A stretch of 64,000 nt of DNA from Sarcocystis neurona. Taxonomy: Eukaryota > Apicomplexa > Conoidasida > Eucoccidiorida > Sarcocystidae. The notes under the pieces are model-generated. The model ran no database searches and was not told the DNA's origin. It saw nothing but the letters and a program-made list of their open reading frames with translations. Shown in pieces: positions 58,032 through 64,000 of this stretch. Made by a program: the position numbers and the translations under genes. Location of the stretch: NCBI GenBank assembly GCA_000727475.1, contig KL647288.1, forward strand, positions 10,198,732 to 10,262,731, written 5' to 3'. Each line of letters opens with the position of its first letter. Positions within the stretch are counted from its first letter, which is position 1.

Positions 58032-61000
58032 GTGAGCAGAGATACTGCGACGGAATTTGGTTGTGTCTTGTGCAGGCATGAGCTTACCAGGTGCCTCACA
58101 GGTCCTTCGACTACGGTTTGGTACGGTGACATCTACCCGCTGGATAGCGCGCAAGCACCATAAACGCTGTAACAATGTCGCAGGGAGACGTCTTTGAACG
58201 TCTGCGCAAACGCGCGTGTTCCTGACCCCAGCTTTTGTCCTTAAGTGCCCGTATTCTATTCGTGCTCTTCTTGCAAGGCTTCACGAAGAGGACTGTAGTC
58301 ATCGAAAATTCAATGACTACGATAAAGTTTCCCTGTGGATGCTGGGTTCTGCAGGCTAACGTGCTGGATGGTATCACGCTCCCAGATGCCGCACGCCGCT
58401 TCTTTGTAGCCAGTTTTCTCTTTCTCCGTGATAGTCACGCAGAGTTCTCTTTTTGGACTGACCTTCACAAGGCCCATCACCAACTTGTTCAGTTGTTTTC
58501 ACTTATGCGTTATACTGAGGAGACACATACAACGGCAGTGCATCTTACTAAGAAGCATTCAGACAATATGCTGCCTGAAAAAATTTTGAATGAAGAGCAG
58601 GCTGTCTCTGAAAGTAGTCCACAATTGTCAGCATCACAGTTTGTTGGAAAACCTTTCCTGGAGACCGAGTCGCCAGCGAGGCATATCCAGGGAAGCAGGA
58701 CTGTGCGTGTCCAACAGGGCATGAACAAGCACGAGACTTCTTCTTCGCACCTGTTGAAACACCGGCTAACAACGGACATAGAAACACGAGATATGATGCA
58801 GCTGGACGACACCAGCGAGGCACAGAGTGGCGCAGGTAGCAGATCTGCGAGTCAGTCTTTCGACGATACTACAGAGACTGCTTCGCCAGGGTTTCCGCGA
58901 GCAAGCAGCTTCCAACATGATCACTTGTATAATTCCGAAAACGAGGAGGACGAAACATATTTCATAGCGAGGTTGTCGGGCGAAGGAGCCCGGTCCATTG
59001 AACTGCAAACGTCGGAGTTCGAGGCAGACGAGGAAAGCGTAGGATCTTGCGATGTGGACAGAAGTTCGGATCGGATCGGAATTCGTAGCGGCATTTCCTC
59101 CACTGGGACGAGTGCACGAGGTTGTGGAGAAAGAAGTGGCACAATGAGCTATGGGAAACTGCCACACAGTCCTCTGGATGGCCTGGGGCGGTTCGACGCG
59201 GTCCTAGCGCAGCTTAAATCTGCATCCAGTAAGGATGTGTAGCACATTGCTGCTTGTTCCTAGAAGTCGCGTGTTCACTCAACAATGTTTTAATCGACGA
59301 TTACCACTCAGGCTGTGCGTCTTTGGTCTTTCCCTGCTGCTATTCCACAGCAATAGCAAAGGCAACAGTGTGCAGTAACGCGTAGTCGCGTTGAACAACG
59401 CCGGAGCCAAAAAAGAAAGTGCGTTTGCGTAATGCCTCTGTGGTTCTGCTTGTGTGAGCAGAAACAAGCAGAACATCACTAAACGTGTTGCGGTCAGAAT
59501 TGATCAGTACGCAGGCAATAACCGAAGGATCTCTGCTGACAATCATCTTTCAGGTGCTCAATTCCAGTTCGCCGCCTACAACGCCCGCAATCGTGCTGCC
59601 TCTTGTTGCGAGCGCCTACGTGCTCATACTGTGAGTCATTCTCACGCACAAAGTTTGCTTTTGGAGCTCCGCGCTAGCACATCCGTCAATTATATCGTAG
59701 CGTCTCAAGTGCCGTTCCACGCCTACACCGTCCATAATAATGTTGCCTTCAGTTGCAAAGGCGTGCACGTTCATGGCGTGACTTATTTCCCTCCAAAATT
59801 CGCCTTTGTAGCTCCACGCTGGCACAGGTGAACGGAAGAGTGAGACGTTTTCAAGTCGCCTGGTGTAGGCTGTAAACACAGTCCACGTTGAATCACAAGC
59901 TTTCACACTATCGGTACTCTTCCGAAATTACAGTGCAACATGGTTGCACATAATGCGCGCATGGGTCTACGTCTTCGAGTGCCTTAAAGTCTGCCTATCT
60001 CCATCCGTATCGCTTACGCTAGTCGTCGGCTACGATGCTGCGCATACCACAAGTTACAGACTTGCCTTTGTCAACGTGCATGCGCATAAGCCTGCCGAAT
60101 GCGAATCTGGTTGTGTTGGCGCATGCGATGTTCTGTTCTAACAAGTGGAGTCGTGTAGATCGGTCAGCCTCTGGCGTATTCTACTCTAACACAAGTAGCG
60201 TTGTACCAGTTATCCTGATCGTGTGTTCGACTTCGACGTCGGTACGTTCTGCAGAGCCTCTCTGCTTCAAGCTCGTAAACGATGCTGCCAGTTGCTCGTG
60301 GCCTGTTGCCATTCCCTGTGTGGCGTTCTGGAGCATCAGCGGTACAAGGCGGGACAAGCTGACCGAGAAACGCAACATTGGCACACGGCTTCTGCAGCTC
60401 TGAAAAGGCAAATGGAGCTGCTAGATATTTCTACATTAAAACTCACGTCGTCTTTCGTCGCTGACGCAAACGTAGCATTCCTAAATGTTTTGGCCATAGT
60501 GTATCCTTTTGCGTCTGTGCTGCACGCTCACCGACTTCGAAGGCGCCAAGCCAGAGAGCGTGCGCAAGAAAGACGGCTTGTGACGCGTGGTATGCAACTG
60601 GATTCTCTAGCAATGAAGTGTCGGAATGCACTCGCAGACATAAAACTTCGTGAGGGTAAACTTCGTCAGCGTCTGGCCGCTGCTATGAGAAGTCAGCAGA
60701 AGGCGGCCTCACGAATTGAGGACTTAAAAATCTCCATTGCCACCCTTCGTAAACAAGAGCTGAAACTACAGAGTAGAGCTCGAGCTTCCTCAAATGGAGA
60801 TCCGCGACGAACGCTTGGACTACAGGTGAAGTTGGAGCAACTCCTAAAACAACGCCAACAGCAGGAGAAGGAGCTGGCAGCCGTTAGTAGCAAATTTGGG
60901 CAAGCGCGTGTTCTGGTAGAGGCGATACAGGAGGAACAACAGCAGTCAACAGAAGCCAGATGTCGACTGCAACAAGAACGGGTAGCCCTTCAAAATGAAC

Positions 61001-62314
61001 GTAAAATCATCCAGAGAATGTCTACCGAATCAAATGAGCATTCCGTGCATCACCGTCCAGACGTGCTTGGGGGCAGCGACGGAATTGCCGGATCTCATGC
61101 AGCAGGAGGTTCCTGCAGGCTAGTTTTTCAAGACGAAAGACGTGATGCAGAAGGACTACTCCGCTGCACTGCTGAATTGACGCAGCTAGTCGTGCAGGCT
61201 CTCAAGGTAAGGCTTGGTGTAGTACGGCAGTTGCTCTCTTTGCTTTGAGTAGTCTATGCGAGTCCCGTAGCACGTTCTTCCCAACAGAGATATCTTGAGA
61301 GTAATTAGGACAGACAGACTTCTAACCTGCGTGAGAGAACACACCGACTCGTTGCACAGAAGAAAAAGGCGATTATGCCCTGAAGAGGGGCTCGGTCTTC
61401 AGATACGCCTGCCGTCTGCACATCCGCGTGGTCCACTACAGGCAGTCCGCCACTCTCGTGCTCCATCTCAAGAATGGCCTCATGCCGTGGCCACCGCCTG
61501 GCTCTCAGTCGTCAGCCCCATTGCAACCGTGTTGCACGGCGATGCCTGAACGCCTTTACACGCATCTATCAACTGACCAGAGTCGAATTTATGTATACTG
61601 TCGTTTCTCTTCGAATGTGTGCAGTTCCACAAGAACGGGGACACGCGCTGCAACCCAGGATCAGCATCGACTCGCAGCGCAGACTCAGCGCTGCTGAGCA
61701 AAGCCTATAGCCAGTACATGGTGCGAATTGTCAACGAAAACGATTTTCGCCACACGTTGCTCAGCTGCACACCGTCAGAGAGCATGGAGACTGAAGCCGA
61801 CTGCATCGATTTGTCGGAATCTGAGGCGTCGTTTCACAACGACGACCAAAGCGTTTCTTTGCAAAGGGGCTCGGGTGGAACCATGTGCAAATTCGCGGAG
61901 CTGGCTATCCCTGTAGTGAACAGTTGCACTTTGGAGTCAATAGGGATGGAAAATATTAAAGCAAGGACAGGAGAATCAAAACGAGCGATTGGTGAAACTC
62001 AGGTTGAGAGCTTTCGTGAAATTGACGACATCCACAGTTTCGGCAGTTCTCCTCCTCTGAAGATCCGTGGCTCTGAGCGCACACCCGTTTGCGGGGTACT
62101 GAAACACACAGCAGTTAGAGACTGCGAAGGACCAAACATTGATCCGAAGAGAATTTCTCACTTGCTACAAGAGCCACTGCTAATTGCACGCCTCACTGCC
62201 ATGCAAGTGATGAGCGCCGCTACGAGTGCGCCGTTATCGCATATAACTGGAACTGCTTGGAAACTCATGGACGAGTTGTTGGCCGCCTATGATGAGACAC
62301 ACAGTACAGACTAG
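57048..62314 (+). CDS. four-exon GRAM-like / coiled-coil protein (1,206 residues as joined)
   Basis: Proposed exons: 57048-58031, 58232-59228, 60257-61206, 61625-62314. Phases agree at every junction (0, 1, 0) and the joined length is divisible by three. Exon 1 is a Ser/Pro/Arg-rich, disordered N-terminus. Exon 2 begins with a segment resembling the second half of a GRAM domain: LSARILFVLFLQGFTKRTVV, then FPCGCWVLQ, then RRFFVASFLFLRDSHAEFSF, followed by an acidic Ser/Glu linker. Exon 3 has a hydrophobic patch (NVAFLNVLAIVYPFASVL) and a long coiled coil. Exon 4 is acidic and Ser-rich, ending HSTD. GRAM domains bind phosphoinositides at membrane contact or trafficking sites, and that role is inferred. 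If the 59,228 donor is unused, exon 2 ends at a stop (59,242) and exons 3-4 belong to another gene. Confidence 0.6.
58232..59228 (+). CDS. exon 2 of the GRAM-like gene
   Basis: The acceptor GTTCCTGACCCCAG (branch-like CTGAC plus pyrimidines) gives phase 0 from exon 1. The first 80 or so codons carry the GRAM-like core (a strand-rich hydrophobic segment, then FFVASFLFLRD). The rest is acidic with many Ser, Thr and Glu residues (NSENEEDETYFIARLSGEGA). The donor ATCCA|GTAAGG at 59,228/59,229 is strong; a stop lies five codons later if unspliced. Confidence 0.6.
60257..61206 (+). CDS. exon 3 of the GRAM-like gene (coiled coil)
   Basis: The proposed acceptor TTCTGCAGAG gives the two bases required by the phase-1 donor of exon 2; other acceptors nearby are possible, so the 5' edge is uncertain. 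Sequence from about 60,340 is protein-like. From 60,530 a long coiled coil runs (ALADIKLREGKLRQRLAAAM; LEQLLKQRQQQEKELAAVSS; TEARCRLQQERVALQNERKI). It ends TQLVVQALK at a strong donor AAG|GTAAGG, phase 0. Confidence 0.65.
61625..62314 (+). CDS. terminal exon 4 of the GRAM-like gene
   Basis: The acceptor TCTCTTCGAATGTGTGCAG gives phase 0 from exon 3. Ordinary composition: SALLSKAYSQYMVRIVNEND near the start, an acidic patch (DCIDLSESEASFHNDDQS), then a helical C-terminus (ISHLLQEPLLIARLTAMQVM; AWKLMDELLAAYDETHSTD) and TAG at 62,312-62,314. No domain was recognised. Confidence 0.62.
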   Translation, partial: FHKNGDTRCNPGSASTRSADSALLSKAYSQYMVRIVNENDFRHTLLSCTPSESMETEADCIDLSESEASFHNDDQSVSLQRGSGGTMCKFAELAIPVVNSCTLESIGMENIKARTGESKRAIGETQVESFREIDDIHSFGSSPPLKIRGSERTPVCGVLKHTAVRDCEGPNIDPKRISHLLQEPLLIARLTAMQVMSAATSAPLSHITGTAWKLMDELLAAYDETHSTD

Positions 62315-64000
62315 GAGACAACTTTCGTGAACGTGAAGATGCGAGAAGTTTTTGTGGTGCCACGTACTGTGGCGTCTTGAATTGGTACGACGCGGCGTTG
62401 ACGCCGAGGTCTAGGTACTTGGCCTGATGTCATACGCCCCTTGTACACGCTCTAACAAAACCATGTTATCTAGCCCCCGCTACAGGTATAGACAACTTCT
62501 ATGAAAGTGAAGGTGCATGGTGTCCTTTCGGGGTCACGCAATCTGGCCATGGATGTTTGTCGCCAGACTCTCAATGCTGTTCGGCATAATGTGATACACG
62601 TTTTCTTCACGCACAGACAAAAATGTATTCTCTAAAACTGCTGTAGCGTCACTGCGACTTCACTGCGTGGCTACGGAGAAGTGTAGTCGATTTTGTTCGG
62701 GGAGGAAGGCTCCTTTCGCCGGCTAATAGAAGTGCACACTGGAGGACATATCCTACCCAAGACAACTACGTGGGACAAGACAGAGCAGTCTTCCGGGAGG
62801 CATCCTGCACTCCGGACAGGCAAACGGCATCTGCCCTGGCTGTACAACGCTCTACCAGCTGAACCGCGTACCCATGTAGTTTGCGCTTTGAAGGTTTTCT
62901 CCACGCCGATGTATGCACAGGTGACGTTTTGTATATTTGGATGTGTTTCGTATTTCCTTGTTACAAAGCTGGAGAGGTGCATTTTCCGACGGGTCAGCTC
63001 GATGCACTGTATTGTCAACGTAACTTTTATATAAATGCGCTGTACGCGTCCTATTCCTGGCGCGTAGCCTTCTCCACGGCTTCCTTTCGGTACAGCGCGC
63101 GCCGGTTGGCGCTACGTAGTACCATAGGCAATCAACTACAGAAGGCGAAGCGGAGACACCGTGCACTTGGGCTTTCCAGACAAAAATGTCCTCAACACTA
63201 CCGGGTCTAGACTGCAGATGCAAGCGCGCTCGGTGCTGGGTGGAATCATTACCGATTATCTCCAAGAGACAGCACGTGAACCCCACATACCTGAACCCTT
63301 CAGTCTGAAACATATCAATTCGATTCCGTGTAGAGATTTCACGAAGTGCGCGCATGTGATGTCGCAGTAAAGCTTAATTGTTTTAGGTGAGTGGTGATCT
63401 GCCGGGAAGGTGCTCGGCTGTGTTGGACGCGACATGGTGGCGAATGTAAGACAAGGTGCAGGGTGCCGCGTCCCGACAATAACGAATCGCATTTGTCCTC
63501 TGCTTCAGCAGCACCTAAGGCAGCAGCTCCTGCTTTTGAATGGGCGGTGTGACGTCTCCGGGTGCTGGGCGTAATGTTTGAACGTGCGGGAAGTGCCACT
63601 GCACGGAAGTGGCGATTGTCCTTTTATCATACATTTGTGCACACACATTTACACCGCGTTGAAGATTTCATTGCTTTGGGGTGGCAGTCAGGGGCATCAC
63701 GGCTGCTGTGTGAGTGGTGGCGGTCGGGTGCACATACCCTATTCCGGCTGTCTATACCTAATTCAGAGAAATGGACTCTGTGCATTTTCCGCGCAACTGA
63801 ATATGTTCAGTGCTCCGGTAAATGGCTTACGCGATAAGACCAGTGTTTGCCTTCCGCGTACAAGTGTATGAATTCGTTTCCGCACAGGTACACTTGAATG
63901 CTGGGAAAGAATATCGCTGGAGAGGGCTTGCGCGACTGCACGTGATGGTTCTCGCAGGAACAAGTACTTCTTGTCGCAAGACAGGGGTGGTCTCTTTGTT
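62315..64000. other. no supported gene to the window end
   Basis: Balanced composition, no repeats, several short open stretches on both strands without splice signals or recognisable domains. A gene could begin beyond the window edge. Confidence 0.4.

Noticed and set aside
1..64000. tRNA, rRNA, CRISPR arrays, telomere-type TTTAGGG arrays and reverse-transcriptase or integrase genes
   Set aside because: I looked for tRNA B-box-like words, regularly spaced direct repeats with unique spacers, heptamer telomere arrays and polymerase motifs in the open frames, and found none that I could support. Some words (for example near 45,411) resemble a B box but lack paired stems.

Overview
The window looks like nuclear DNA of a coccidian apicomplexan, most likely Eimeria. 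The evidence is compositional. Positions 1 to about 35,000 are saturated with CAG/CTG trinucleotide runs that would be read as Gln, Ala or Ser homopolymers inside long open frames, and the introns are packed with AT-rich satellites and microsatellites. From about 35,000 to the end this disappears and the DNA becomes unremarkable, sparsely genic sequence. That matches the feature-rich (R) / feature-poor (P) chromosome segmentation described for Eimeria. The species call is inference; no marker gene was recognised.

R-type half (1-35,017). Positions 1-1490 are a CTAT/TATA satellite with an embedded 18-bp minisatellite. A probable minus-strand gene or genes occupies about 3.95-9.3 kb (Ala/Gly/Pro-rich segments, one possible transmembrane segment, one Gln-rich coiled-coil segment), with frames broken near poly-C runs. 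From at least 10.7 kb, perhaps 9.4 kb, to 35,017 I read one very large plus-strand coiled-coil gene. Its supported exons are 12175-16569, 19748-20185, 21805-22173, 23911-24150, 27371-27529, 28401-28715, 29561-31990, 32567-33057 and 34072-35017, with a possible small exon at 10672-10752. Nearly all splice junctions fall in phase 0. With the small exon the joined frame is 3,288 codons. The introns hold the satellites, a polypurine tract, AGT arrays and AT repeats.

P-type half (35,018-64,000). Three gene models are supported. (1) 38747-40057 minus: an intronless protein with an N-terminal hydrophobic anchor and a C-terminal transmembrane segment. (2) 46024-49752 minus: a large single-exon Qa-SNARE-like protein whose C-terminus resembles the glycine-zipper hairpin of syntaxin 17. 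(3) 57048-62314 plus: a four-exon protein with a serine-rich N-terminus, a GRAM-like segment, a coiled coil and an acidic C-terminal part. The rest (35.0-38.7, 40.1-46.0, 49.8-56.7 and 62.3-64.0 kb) shows no gene I can defend, but several short open fragments share a recurring peptide pattern that deserves comparison.

The recognisable genes suggest membrane trafficking (SNARE, GRAM-like) and structural scaffolding (coiled coil). They do not form an operon or a pathway. All exon joins are by eye from GT/AG consensus and phase, without transcript evidence. One caveat applies to the CAG-rich gene: an acceptor ending in CAG is automatically in phase with a Gln frame, so the donor phases carry more weight.
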